15,438 nt of DNA from Thermoplasmatales archaeon UBA509 (GCA_002498845.1 DAJC01000023.1:1271-16708), one strand, 5' to 3'. Shown: positions 1 to 7,860, counted from the first letter of the stretch. Program-made: numbers and translations. Notes: generated by a model from the sequence alone, not told the origin.

Positions 1-24
1 GTCGGGGTGAATTTGAGCCTGAGC

Positions 25-43
25 ATACCAAAAGGTATTAAAA
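25..43 (+). promoter_or_regulatory. Promoter/operator region of the antitoxin gene
   Basis: A TATTAAAA element at 36-43 is centred about 28 nt upstream of the antitoxin ATG (68), the spacing expected of an archaeal TATA box driving a leaderless transcript. A small inverted repeat (ATACC at 25-29, GGTAT at 34-38, AAAA spacer) overlaps its upstream edge and could be an autoregulatory operator. The spacing and repeat are seen; the function is inferred. Confidence 0.4.
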
Positions 44-67
44 TCTGAAGGAATATAGAGTTATATT

Positions 68-244
68 ATGACCACAGCAAAACAGTCAAGGCTTGTAAGC
101 ATTCCAAAATCGGATCTGGATAGCCTTGAGGCTACCATTGAGACTCTTGAGAATGAGTATGTAATGGATCAGCTGGAAAGGAGCGAGCAGGACATACAGA
201 AGGGAAGAGTTAGGAACGTCAGAGAGTTCCTGAAGGAACTCTAA
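68..244 (+). CDS. RelB-like antitoxin of a type II toxin-antitoxin pair
   Basis: This is a 58-residue protein. The N-terminus (RLVSIPKSDLDSLEATIETL) and the C-terminal part (SEQDIQKGRVRNVREFLKEL) match the usual pattern of short RelB/Phd-like antitoxins, in which an N-terminal DNA-binding strand and helix is followed by a segment of the SEEDIKAGRV type that wraps the toxin. It is expected to bind and neutralise the RelE-like protein encoded opposite. Its TAA stop overlaps the last four bases of the toxin gene, which converges on it. That is odd, because such pairs are normally co-directional with the antitoxin first. No Shine-Dalgarno is seen, and the upstream TATA spacing suggests a leaderless message. 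Family assignment is from recognised motifs, not a search. Confidence 0.75.
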   Translation: MTTAKQSRLVSIPKSDLDSLEATIETLENEYVMDQLERSEQDIQKGRVRNVREFLKEL

Positions 245-522
245 TAATATTTCTTGGCTTCGTCTTTGTGAAGGATTGCTCTGAGCGTCACTTTCTTCTG
301 CTCCTCGTTTATTTCATACCAGACCCTGAAAGGACCGATTCTGAGCTGCCATAGACCATGAAGTTTACCTCTCAATGGCTTCCCTGACTGAGGTTCCTGT
401 TCCAGTCTCTCCGCCATGTGTTGCAGCCATTCTTTCTTATCCTTATGGTTCCTGGAGAATTCCTTCTCAAATGTTTCCGTGGATTCTACGGTGTAGCTCA
501 TGAATACCAGCCATTTTTCCAT
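241..522 (-). CDS. RelE/ParE-family toxin (predicted mRNA interferase)
   Basis: This is a 93-residue protein with the RelE core pattern: R51-G-K53-L-H-G-L-W-x-L-R61-I-G-x-F-R66-V-x-Y-E-I, then R81 and a C-terminal HKDEAKKYY. These basic and tyrosine positions resemble those used by RelE toxins to cut mRNA in the ribosomal A site. An internal ATG at codon 8 (position 501) gives an 86-residue protein starting MSYTVEST, a more typical family N-terminus, so it may be the real start. The gene lies 28 bp downstream of the res stop in the same orientation, and so could be read through from the restriction operon as well as from a local promoter. Its antitoxin partner is encoded convergently. Confidence 0.8.
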   Translation of the reverse strand: MEKWLVFMSYTVESTETFEKEFSRNHKDKKEWLQHMAERLEQEPQSGKPLRGKLHGLWQLRIGPFRVWYEINEEQKKVTLRAILHKDEAKKYY

Positions 523-550
523 AAAATTACTGTCATTCGAAGCACTCTTC

Positions 551-3088
551 TTAAATTTTCTCGACGCTCTCGTACGATCTGACGATCTCTTCTAATTTTT
601 TGAGGGTCTTGACTTCACGATTGTTTTTGAATACGGCCTCTGGAACCTTGAGGTACGTCCATTTACTGCCAGTCAGTTTAGTTGAATCCTCGCACCACTC
701 TCTTGCCCTTTTGTCCTTGTTTTTCACCTCCACAGACTCTTCTCCTTTGGTTTCTATAATGTAGTTTTCTGAATCGCAAACAACAACAAAATCTGGCAGG
801 TAATAAGATAAGCCTTTCTTGTCGTTCACGTACTCCAGGTAGAAATTCAGGTTATTATCATTCTTTATGTATTTTTTTACGTCTGAAGCATCGTTATCAA
901 GAAACTTACAAAAGTCATATTCAAAATCATTCGCTACCGGTACCAGATTAAGAATGCATTTTTTAGGTGTGTAGGTTTTCTTCCTTGTCAAAGAGGGCCT
1001 GATGTCCTTTACCTCTCGTGATTCTGACTGAAGTCGCACTTCAGTAGAAAGGATGGTCAGCTTATTTATCACCTTCACGAAGAGCTCTGTAAGGAAATCA
1101 ACGACCTTCGGTTCACTCAGAGCTTGAAGGAACCTATAATCATCCTTTACATCTTGGGTCAAAGGTGTTGTAAAGATGCTGTTGGTAACATACGAGTCCA
1201 GCTTTCCTACAAGCTCACTATTTCGTGATGGGATTTTGCAAGCCCTGAGAATAATATTTGCCAGATAAGAGATAACCGATGGATAGTTTTCCGGTATTGG
1301 CTGTTCCCATCTATCACGCCATCTCTCTTTCTCTGTTAACGCATCTCTTCCTACCGCTGACTTAATATTAGTATACGTTTCCAACTCCAAGTTAAATTTT
1401 CCCTGTGGAAGCGAGGAAATTTCAATTTCGTTGAATGATCTGTTTTCTCTTTTATATTTTGGAGATAGGACAGGGATCTGAAAGTTAAATTCAGATTTCC
1501 TCAGAGTATCCGGGAATATATTTGTAACTGTAGGTAAATTTCTCTCTTTGTATCTCTTTATGTCGACTCCCTGCTTTTTCATCTCCTCGTCTATATAGTC
1601 AACAAAAGCCTTCGTGCCGAAAACATCAACTGTCTCTTCGTATCCTGATTCCGGGCCGAACATCAATCTGAGCCCACGTCCAAGCGCTTGTTCCGGCAGA
1701 ATTTCTGCTTTAGCAGTAAATGGCCTTAGACCGACTATGACACAAACATTCTTGACATCCCATCCTTCTCTCAGCATCAGGACACTCACGATAGCCCGGT
1801 ACTTGTGCGATGTATCTATCTCTCTTGTCTCCTGCTTAAGCTTTTGCCATTCTTTGTCGCTGATTTCACCTTTGAGATTGGTGTGAATAATCAGGGTTTT
1901 CCCTTTAAATTCGTTCTTAGTTTGCAGATAGTTATTGATGTCTTCTGCTTCGGAAGTCTTAGTTGCCATGAAAAATATTATCGGATGCTTCTTGACCTTG
2001 TCCATGACACCGTTGTAATAGGACCATCTTCTGCATCCCGCTTCAATATAATCCCTATAAATGACATCAGCTCTGTCTGACGGGGTCTCATGAGGATTTT
2101 CGACCTCACCTATAATCGGTGACTTCACGATTCCACATCTTATCGCATCTGCCAGAGGAAAATCGGTAATTACCCATTCAAAAACACTTCCAGAATCCTG
2201 CCTTTTTGGGGTTGCTGTGAAGTCTAGCTGAAACGACAATTCTTTCCCTTTCTTCTTAAGCAGATCGTTGCAAGTCAAGATAAATTGGTTCCAGATAATA
2301 TCTTTGTCCCATACGTGGTGTGCCTCGTCATTTATTATGCCCAAACTGGTTAGGGCATTGATCTCTCCCATGATTTGATCATAATATCTTATGGTGTCCG
2401 ATGGTTTTTTGCCTACGATCTCCTGTATGGGATTAACAGGCGCATTGTCTCTTTCATAGATTCTTTGAACATTGGTCAGGTAAAGTCTGCCTTTTGTGCT
2501 TCTGGTGGGAATGTAATCTTCAGTTACAGATTCGAATTCCCAAAGATGTAGAAATTCCTCCGGTATCATTACTCCAGAATTGAATATCTTAGAATCCGAA
2601 AAATCCTCTTTTAGTCTCTCATAAACCGCTATATTAGGCGCGATTATAAGAAAATTCCTCGGCATTTCTTCATTATCTTCCATTATGTTATTGAAATATG
2701 ACCAGACAATCGCCAATGCCATAACATAGGTTTTCCCGGAACCTGTAGCCATTTTAAAGCAGTATTTGGGAAATAAATATTCGTTTGGATTGTATGCTAT
2801 TTTCTTGGTGTTGTCATAATTCAGGATCAGGTCGCTCATTTTCCTGAACTTTTTCACTTCATATATGTAAATAAGGGTTTCAATTGCCTCTTTCTGGGCA
2901 AAATAATACCTGAATTTCTCATCAATTATCTTGTGCTCATCGTCGAACCAGAATTGCAACAATCGCCTGGTAGTTTTAGAAGTGCCATAATAGCCAGAGT
3001 TCCTCCAGTTTCTAACCTCGCTTCGTAAAGCTTCCACAAGAGGAGCGGTTGTCTGTACCCTTGTTTCTGGTTCTTCGAATGGGTTCAT
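551..3088 (-). CDS. res: Type III restriction endonuclease subunit Res
   Basis: This 845-residue protein has a complete superfamily 2 helicase/translocase core: a Q-like region near 59-78, Walker A ATGSGKT (114-120), DEAH box (254-257), TATP motif III (291-294), motif V near 435-448 (LREGWDVKN) and motif VI QALGRGLRL (467-475). A C-terminal PD-(D/E)XK nuclease domain is visible as E723, P765-D766 and E779-T-K781. Res forms a complex with Mod and cleaves DNA at a distance from unmethylated recognition sites in an ATP-dependent way. The ATG overlaps the mod stop as ATGA, which implies translational coupling. No frameshift or missing key residue is seen, and the length is slightly short for the family but acceptable. 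Base composition looks more AT-rich by eye than cdc6 or the integrase, as is common for mobile restriction systems. Confidence 0.95.
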   Translation of the reverse strand: MNPFEEPETRVQTTAPLVEALRSEVRNWRNSGYYGTSKTTRRLLQFWFDDEHKIIDEKFRYYFAQKEAIETLIYIYEVKKFRKMSDLILNYDNTKKIAYNPNEYLFPKYCFKMATGSGKTYVMALAIVWSYFNNIMEDNEEMPRNFLIIAPNIAVYERLKEDFSDSKIFNSGVMIPEEFLHLWEFESVTEDYIPTRSTKGRLYLTNVQRIYERDNAPVNPIQEIVGKKPSDTIRYYDQIMGEINALTSLGIINDEAHHVWDKDIIWNQFILTCNDLLKKKGKELSFQLDFTATPKRQDSGSVFEWVITDFPLADAIRCGIVKSPIIGEVENPHETPSDRADVIYRDYIEAGCRRWSYYNGVMDKVKKHPIIFFMATKTSEAEDINNYLQTKNEFKGKTLIIHTNLKGEISDKEWQKLKQETREIDTSHKYRAIVSVLMLREGWDVKNVCVIVGLRPFTAKAEILPEQALGRGLRLMFGPESGYEETVDVFGTKAFVDYIDEEMKKQGVDIKRYKERNLPTVTNIFPDTLRKSEFNFQIPVLSPKYKRENRSFNEIEISSLPQGKFNLELETYTNIKSAVGRDALTEKERWRDRWEQPIPENYPSVISYLANIILRACKIPSRNSELVGKLDSYVTNSIFTTPLTQDVKDDYRFLQALSEPKVVDFLTELFVKVINKLTILSTEVRLQSESREVKDIRPSLTRKKTYTPKKCILNLVPVANDFEYDFCKFLDNDASDVKKYIKNDNNLNFYLEYVNDKKGLSYYLPDFVVVCDSENYIIETKGEESVEVKNKDKRAREWCEDSTKLTGSKWTYLKVPEAVFKNNREVKTLKKLEEIVRSYESVEKI

Positions 3089-5088
3089 GCTACAGTTACC
3101 TCTTTCATTGTTGTAGTATCGTTTCCGAACACATCTATGACCTTTACCATTACCTTGTACGTCCCGGGTGCATCATAGTGATGTTCTATTGATGACAACT
3201 GCAAATTCTTCTTTTTCTTTGTCCTGAATTCCTGCCACTCGTTGTGAAATGTATCATCACGATAATTCCAGTCCACGCTCCAATAATCTATGAAATCACT
3301 CCACTTGAGTATCTTATCTCTGAGCTCTTCCGGTAAGGATTCGGGGTTCGGTATGATGAAATTTTCAAGGTTAACCTTTACTTTCCTTTCTGAAGTTGCG
3401 ATCTTAGCCTCAAGGAAGGCGTGCTCGTAGAAATCAACATCTCCAGCCTCTACTGCTCTCTTATCCATTACCTCGTTTGGTATGATCCTGAGAGAGATTC
3501 CAAAATCGTAAGATTCCCTGAGCTCCCTTAATATCCTATCATTGAATTCCATCTCAAAGTCCCATCCCAAGACGTCCAGAGAATCGAAGCCGTTGTTTTT
3601 TGCCTCTTTCAGGCATTCCTCAATCTCTCCTTTTGTAACAGGGTAATCTATTGGGCCAACGTGAACTGCTTTTCCTGATATAATACCGTGTATGTTCTTG
3701 TAGTCGTAGACGGGCTTGGCTTTGTAAAGTTGTAAAATAAAATCTATATAATTTCTATAAACAGAGCCAAGGTTCTGATCCATCCAGTGCTTTCTTTCAT
3801 ATTTTCCGAGGTTTAGGACTTCGAAAGGTTTACAATGAGGGATGTCGAGCAACCTTTTTCTTATGGTGTGAACTGAGAATCTTCCTATGTCCGTTCCAAC
3901 CCATCTTCTTTCAAGTTTTTCAGCTACAGCTGCAGTAGTTCCTGATCCTGAGAAGAAATCGGCTACAATATCCCCTGTATTAGAAGATATGCTTATGATA
4001 CGTTCAAGAAGGTCTTCGGAATTTTCTGTCGGATACCCAGTAGATCTAGAGTATGATTCTATATCTACCCACATATTGCTTACTTTCTTTTCATCCGATC
4101 CGAGATATTCTACTTTGAAATCATCAGAATTACATTCAATACATTTCTCCAACAATTTCGTTCCATGTAGAATTATTCTCGAATTAACATCATAGAACTT
4201 GAACCTATTTCCCTTTTGCTTCATCTTTTTATAGAGTTCTTCATCAGATTCGGCGAAATAATAGAGGGCTCGACATTTTGAACAACGGAGTCGTAAGAAA
4301 AATTCTTCTAACAATTTATCTACTTTACTTTGCACTAAAGAAAAGTGTTGCCCAAGGGGAGGTGTCAGCACTTTTCCTAGAAATCTTCTTTCTCTTGGAA
4401 ATCTATCCTCTGCCATTAAGAACGATGTCCATTTTATGTCGGAAACTGGTCTATCCATTCTAAATTCGTTAAATATATAATCGTCACTCTTAGAATACCA
4501 GAAAATGACATCATTATCAATTTCCATTTTACCTATGGCGCCAGCTACGTTCCTACCACGATTAACTATTATTTCGTTTCTGAAGTTGTTATATCCAAAC
4601 ACTTCGTCCAAAATGGCTTTTATGTAATGAGCATAATGATAATCAAACCTTATCCAGACAGAACCATCTTCCGTAAGAAGGTCTTTCATAAGTGTAAATC
4701 TATCATACATATATTGAAAGAAAGAACTGGGGCCCTCTTTCCACATGTTTCTATAAGCAATCTCTTCTATGGCGGAAGGTTCCTTTACTGCACCTTCATC
4801 TCCAACTTCCAAAGTTATATTCATGTTTGTTCCCGTGAAAAATGGCGGGTCTGCGTAAATTAACTTTATTTTCCCACGAAACTCAGGCAGCAGAGATGCC
4901 ATAACGTATTTGTTGTCCCCCCAGATCAATTTGTTCTTCCACTCACCATTCTCAGAATCCTTCTTAAATTGAGCGAGGGTTCCAATATTTGATCTTGGAA
5001 GGTTTATCGTCTCAATTTTCTGGAATGGAAGCTCAACTCTTTCCACTTCCTCTCTCTTGTTTTTCCAATAAATTCCAAAATCCCTCAT
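3085..5088 (-). CDS. mod: Type III DNA-methyltransferase subunit Mod (beta-class adenine-N6)
   Basis: This 667-residue methyltransferase has catalytic motif DPPF (80-83) before the SAM-binding motif DFFSGSGTT (377-385). That order is typical of beta-class adenine-N6 enzymes and type III Mod proteins. The region between them (about 200-340) should contain the target recognition domain, and it carries two CxxC pairs (C269/C272 and C316/C319) that could bind zinc. The extreme C-terminus (about 634-667, HHYDAPGTYKVMVKVIDVFG) looks like a PKD-type beta-sandwich strand pattern. A GTGGAG ribosome site lies about 6 nt before the ATG, and the stop of the upstream cdc6-like gene is 21 bp away. The 3' end overlaps res by ATGA. 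It modifies the recognition site and directs Res to it; the recognised sequence cannot be read from the protein. Confidence 0.95.
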   Translation of the reverse strand: MRDFGIYWKNKREEVERVELPFQKIETINLPRSNIGTLAQFKKDSENGEWKNKLIWGDNKYVMASLLPEFRGKIKLIYADPPFFTGTNMNITLEVGDEGAVKEPSAIEEIAYRNMWKEGPSSFFQYMYDRFTLMKDLLTEDGSVWIRFDYHYAHYIKAILDEVFGYNNFRNEIIVNRGRNVAGAIGKMEIDNDVIFWYSKSDDYIFNEFRMDRPVSDIKWTSFLMAEDRFPRERRFLGKVLTPPLGQHFSLVQSKVDKLLEEFFLRLRCSKCRALYYFAESDEELYKKMKQKGNRFKFYDVNSRIILHGTKLLEKCIECNSDDFKVEYLGSDEKKVSNMWVDIESYSRSTGYPTENSEDLLERIISISSNTGDIVADFFSGSGTTAAVAEKLERRWVGTDIGRFSVHTIRKRLLDIPHCKPFEVLNLGKYERKHWMDQNLGSVYRNYIDFILQLYKAKPVYDYKNIHGIISGKAVHVGPIDYPVTKGEIEECLKEAKNNGFDSLDVLGWDFEMEFNDRILRELRESYDFGISLRIIPNEVMDKRAVEAGDVDFYEHAFLEAKIATSERKVKVNLENFIIPNPESLPEELRDKILKWSDFIDYWSVDWNYRDDTFHNEWQEFRTKKKKNLQLSSIEHHYDAPGTYKVMVKVIDVFGNDTTTMKEVTVA

Positions 5089-5109
5089 TTGATCTCCACG
5101 CTTCCATTC

Positions 5110-6210
5110 TTAGAGTCTCTTTCTAAGCTCTCCAGATACAATAGATGCATCCGATAATAATATTTGCGACTCCATTGTATAATATCTGCCTATCTTCTTC
5201 TTGATCAGTGTGATAAGGCCAAGGTTCTGCAGGTAGTTGACGCTCTGGAAGAACGTTGACTTGCTCACTCCCCTGAGCAGCAAATGACTGGATGCTGAGA
5301 CTTCGGAATACGCCCTGTTCGTATCCTGATTCTTGACCAGTGCTGCCAGTATCAGCAAATCCCGGTCTCCAAGGTTCTTGAGCGTTTCGCCTTCCACCTC
5401 CACGTAAGCCTGCTTCAGTGCTGTCTTGATCGAGTCGTCGTCCCATTTATTGCTTCTTCCAAGAATTTCCAGAGCCTTTATTCCGATCCTTGCGTCACTC
5501 CTGTAGTCCCGTACGAGAAGTGCAGACAAGAGGCCCAGAGACTCTTTGTCATATTCATTCAGGCCCTCCTTTGCCCTCATCCTCAGGATTTCCCTGATCT
5601 CCTCTGTGCTGTATTCATGGAATACGATATGATCAGGCTGCAGTGAGCTCTTTACGCTCTCATCGTTCATGTTCTTGTACCAGTAGACCTTCTGCGTCAG
5701 CAGGATGAGATTGGCTTTAGTGTGCCTCGTTATATGATACAGGATGTCGTAATCCTGTAGAAAATCGACCTCGTCCAATACCACGAGAGACCTGCGGGAA
5801 AGCATCTCATCGCATCTGTTCTTCACCTCCTCCACCTCGTGTCCCTTGCCGAACAGGCGGGCTATGTTTCGATAGATTTTGGTGGATGTCGGATTCTCCC
5901 TCACGTTAACATAGAAGTATGGGACGGATTTGGTGTCCCTGAGGGCTTTCGCCATGATGAGGGCGCTGAGCGTTTTTCCCGATCCCTTGGATCCGTAGAT
6001 GATGATGTGCCTTGGAAGACCCAGATTGACATAATCAGCCAGATCGTCTGTCACTCTTTCCAGCTCAGACCTTATGAGTATCTCTCCCGGCGTGTAGCTT
6101 ATGTTGAAGACCTGTGCATTCTTCATGTTGCTTGTTTCAACTGCTCTTGCACTGAGCTTTGCAGCCATGAACGATTTGGGATTCTTTGTGTCCATCTCCC
6201 GCACCAGCAT
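5110..6210 (-). CDS. Orc1/Cdc6-family AAA+ replication initiator
   Basis: This 366-residue AAA+ protein has Walker A GSKGSGKT (73-80), Walker B VVLDEVD (143-149), a sensor 1 region near 167-176, the family signature VKSSLQPDHIVFHEYSTEEI (186-205) and a sensor 2-like YRSDARIGIKALEILG (236-251). The C-terminal region from about 280 is a winged helix for origin DNA binding. Members bind origin repeats and load MCM; on plasmids they act as the replication initiator. Alternative starts exist at M6. A TTAATAA element at 6229-6235 is about 22 nt upstream of the ATG and could drive a near-leaderless message. The gene is the first of an apparent operon with mod, res and the toxin, an unusual pairing of an initiator with a restriction system. 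A non-replicative, defence-linked ATPase is the less likely alternative. Confidence 0.9.
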   Translation of the reverse strand: MLVREMDTKNPKSFMAAKLSARAVETSNMKNAQVFNISYTPGEILIRSELERVTDDLADYVNLGLPRHIIIYGSKGSGKTLSALIMAKALRDTKSVPYFYVNVRENPTSTKIYRNIARLFGKGHEVEEVKNRCDEMLSRRSLVVLDEVDFLQDYDILYHITRHTKANLILLTQKVYWYKNMNDESVKSSLQPDHIVFHEYSTEEIREILRMRAKEGLNEYDKESLGLLSALLVRDYRSDARIGIKALEILGRSNKWDDDSIKTALKQAYVEVEGETLKNLGDRDLLILAALVKNQDTNRAYSEVSASSHLLLRGVSKSTFFQSVNYLQNLGLITLIKKKIGRYYTMESQILLSDASIVSGELRKRL

Positions 6211-6444
6211 TAATTCTTCAATGGTAAGGTTATTAACGCTATCGAACGAGTCGAACAGATGTGTGTGGGAAAATGGTGATTTCGTGCATCGGAATGAGTG
6301 TGTTAAAAAACGCGTGGGCCTTTACGGTGATCGGATGCTCTTCAAAAATTAAGGAAAATTCCATTTTTCTGGTATGTAATGTTCATTGTATCAGTTATAT
6401 ATAATATATAAGAAAGAGCCTGACGCGTTCGGAGACACACACAC
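6211..6444. other. Intergenic region with AT-rich tract, candidate origin/promoter
   Basis: This 234-bp gene-free stretch lies between the initiator gene and the serine recombinase gene. It contains a run of alternating A/T at about 6395-6412, a repeated TCGAAC (6242-6247 and 6251-6256) and short A-tracts. Archaeal origins often lie beside orc1/cdc6 genes, so this is the first place to look for one. I could not find a convincing origin-recognition repeat. Confidence 0.3.
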
Positions 6445-7062
6445 TCATTCAACCGGCAACCTGTTCTCCCTCAGAATCTTGAGCACGGGAGTGATGGAGC
6501 ATTCCATGGACTTCGCTATGGCTCTGGCAGACAGCCCTTTCTCCTTCAATTCGATAACTTTCCTCCTGTCTATGAAGCTCCCGTTCCTTGTCTTCAATGG
6601 AGGTCTCCCGAACCTGACTCCTCTGTTCAGGGCCTGCTCTCTTCCTGCTCTGGTCCTGGAGTTGATCATGCTCCTCTCAAATTCAGCGAATGCGCCCAGA
6701 ATCTGCAGCAGGAGCCTTCCATTGGGGGTGGTGGTATCTATGCCTGGGTCGTTGACGCTCACGAATCCTATACCCTTCTGGTCAAGGTATTCAAGCATCC
6801 TCAGCAGATCTGACAGGGAGCGGGCAAACCTGTCTATCTTTGCCACAATTACCACCTTTGGCTCATCATCAAGGGTATTCAGCATCCTCTCGAAGTCGGG
6901 TCGCTGGGTGTTCTTCCCGGACTTTGCCCTGTCTTCGAAGAATTGCAGTTCGTATCCTCTGGACTTGGCGTACTGTCTGATTATGTCTTTCTGCCTTTCG
7001 TTTGAGCCCTGTCTCACCTCCTCCTGGGTGCTTGCACGAACATAGCCAAAGGCGAGTGTCAT
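6445..7062 (-). CDS. Serine recombinase, resolvase/invertase type
   Basis: This 205-residue protein has an N-terminal catalytic domain GYVRAS with nucleophile S11, the RPDFERML segment (54-61), AKIDRFARS (74-82) with the conserved arginines R78 and R81, and AFAEFER (124-130) at the start of the long E helix. Its C-terminus (about 165-200, VIELKEKGLSARAIAKSM) is a Hin-like helix-turn-helix. The N-catalytic/C-HTH order is that of small resolvases and invertases, not of IS607 transposases, where the HTH comes first. No tnpB lies beside it. It likely resolves multimers or inverts DNA at sites with short inverted repeats. A candidate site lies 45-78 bp upstream of the ATG, and a CTTTAATAA element (7093-7100) about 35 nt upstream may be its TATA box. 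Confidence 0.9.
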   Translation of the reverse strand: MTLAFGYVRASTQEEVRQGSNERQKDIIRQYAKSRGYELQFFEDRAKSGKNTQRPDFERMLNTLDDEPKVVIVAKIDRFARSLSDLLRMLEYLDQKGIGFVSVNDPGIDTTTPNGRLLLQILGAFAEFERSMINSRTRAGREQALNRGVRFGRPPLKTRNGSFIDRRKVIELKEKGLSARAIAKSMECSITPVLKILRENRLPVE

Positions 7063-7106
7063 TTATGTCATAGAATTCAGGAACGCATATGTTATTAAAG
7101 TCCAGT

Positions 7107-7140
7107 GTTTAGTGGCGTTACTAAAATTACAAGTTTAGTG
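7107..7140. repeat. TTTAGT repeat cluster at the recombinase 5' end
   Basis: GTTTAGTG occurs twice in direct orientation (7107-7114 and 7133-7140), and an inverted copy of TTTAGT lies between them (ACTAAA at 7120-7125). The first and inverted copies form a palindrome with a 6-nt centre. Such an arrangement next to a serine recombinase suggests a recombination or self-regulatory binding site. The repeats are seen; the role is inferred. Confidence 0.5.
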
Positions 7141-7149
7141 ACAGCAAAT

Positions 7150-7320
7150 TCAGGATGGCACATGCCTGGTTTTCACAGCCCCAATGGACCTTGAGGTTAT
7201 CTCTAGGTTGCAAGAGTTGTGTTGACTGCACCATTCCTGGCACTTTTCAGCATCTGCCTCATCTTTGTAATAAAGACCACAAATCTCGCATTGGTACGAC
7301 TTTGCTTGGTGCCCTTTCAT
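7150..7320 (-). CDS. Small zinc-finger protein (56 aa)
   Basis: This 56-residue protein reads YQCEICGLYYKDEADAEKCQ at residues 9-28, then a EWCSQHNSCNLEIT segment (29-42). The CxxC pair (C11, C14), C27, C31, H34 and C37 form a dense metal-binding pattern. I recognise it as a common small zinc-finger type in archaea of this lineage (form CxxC...KCxxWCxxHxxCNLEI), but its function is not established. The ATG overlaps the stop of the upstream membrane-protein gene (ATGA), so the two genes should be co-translated. It may be a metal-responsive or protein-interaction partner of that membrane protein. The stop is TGA at 7150-7152. Confidence 0.75.
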   Translation of the reverse strand: MKGHQAKSYQCEICGLYYKDEADAEKCQEWCSQHNSCNLEITSRSIGAVKTRHVPS

Positions 7321-7760
7321 GATTGTCTCCTGCCCATTTTTCCAAAGTTTTCTCTTGCTACTTTTAGGGCTTGGAAAATACGGTCTTCCTTTGGCGAATG
7401 CTCACCTACTATTGAGAAGAACTCCTCGTCGGAGTTTATTTTCCCTTGAAGGTAGAGATCGGATGCTTCCTTCAGCTTCTGCTTATAACTGTCAGTGTCA
7501 GAATCATCGATTATGTTACTGAAAATAAAGTTGGGTTTTGATCTGTAAACAACTCTTCTTCCAAAGCCTGTTTTAAATCTTATGGAATTACCAGTGAGAA
7601 CTACAGCAGCGAAGGTCAGCGCCCATACGATATAGTAAAGTGGTGTATAGTAAGGGGAAGAACTGGGTACGAAATAGAAAACTGAAACGAATATGAGGAA
7701 GTCAACAACCGCAACGATTAATAATGGAATCCATCGCGAAAATCTACCGGAGAATGCCAT
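7317..7760 (-). CDS. Two-transmembrane-segment protein of unknown function
   Basis: This 147-residue protein has two hydrophobic helices (about 11-31 and 40-58) in a hairpin, followed by a charged soluble domain. The part around 92-125 (LKEASDLYLQGKINSDEEFF) resembles a short SHOCT-like oligomerisation helix, though weakly. I do not recognise a family. The start is supported by a TATA-like TATTAATA centred 27 nt upstream, consistent with a leaderless transcript. It is translationally coupled to the 56-residue zinc-finger gene downstream. The two may form a membrane-anchored module of the element, for example in surface or stress functions; this is only inference from the layout. Confidence 0.7.
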   Translation of the reverse strand: MAFSGRFSRWIPLLIVAVVDFLIFVSVFYFVPSSSPYYTPLYYIVWALTFAAVVLTGNSIRFKTGFGRRVVYRSKPNFIFSNIIDDSDTDSYKQKLKEASDLYLQGKINSDEEFFSIVGEHSPKEDRIFQALKVARENFGKMGRRQS

Positions 7761-7780
7761 TCTGATCCCTCTAATGTCTG

Positions 7781-7794
7781 GAGTATTAATACTC
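7781..7794. promoter_or_regulatory. Perfect 14-bp palindrome containing the TATA box
   Basis: GAGTATTAATACTC is a perfect palindrome whose centre lies 27 nt upstream of the ATG at 7760, exactly where an archaeal TATA box of a leaderless gene is expected. A dimeric repressor bound here would block TBP. The sequence and spacing are seen; regulation is inferred. Confidence 0.5.
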
Positions 7795-7835
7795 TTATTG
7801 TGTTAACATTTCACCGCTTTATAACTTTGCGTTAC

Positions 7836-7860
7836 CGGTTAACCATCACTTGGTTAACCG
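7836..7860. promoter_or_regulatory. Pair of GGTTAACC palindromes at the end of the par operon
   Basis: Two exact GGTTAACC sites (7837-7844 and 7852-7859) sit 15 bp apart at the 3' end of the ParB-analogue gene. A third lies upstream of parA (8906-8913). A motif repeated on both sides of a partition operon is a plausible centromere (parS-like) or operator of the small DNA-binding partner. Confidence 0.5.

Noticed and set aside
5123..5446. 107-codon frame inside the Orc1/Cdc6-like gene
   Set aside because: It is another frame of the winged-helix region, with low-complexity translation and no start signal.
6386..7045. Long plus-strand frame (219 codons) opposite the serine recombinase
   Set aside because: It is a shadow of a clearly conserved recombinase gene; its translation is Ser/Leu-rich without recognisable motifs.
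6445..7062. IS607-type insertion sequence
   Set aside because: The recombinase has its helix-turn-helix at the C-terminus and no tnpB lies nearby, so it is of resolvase/invertase type.
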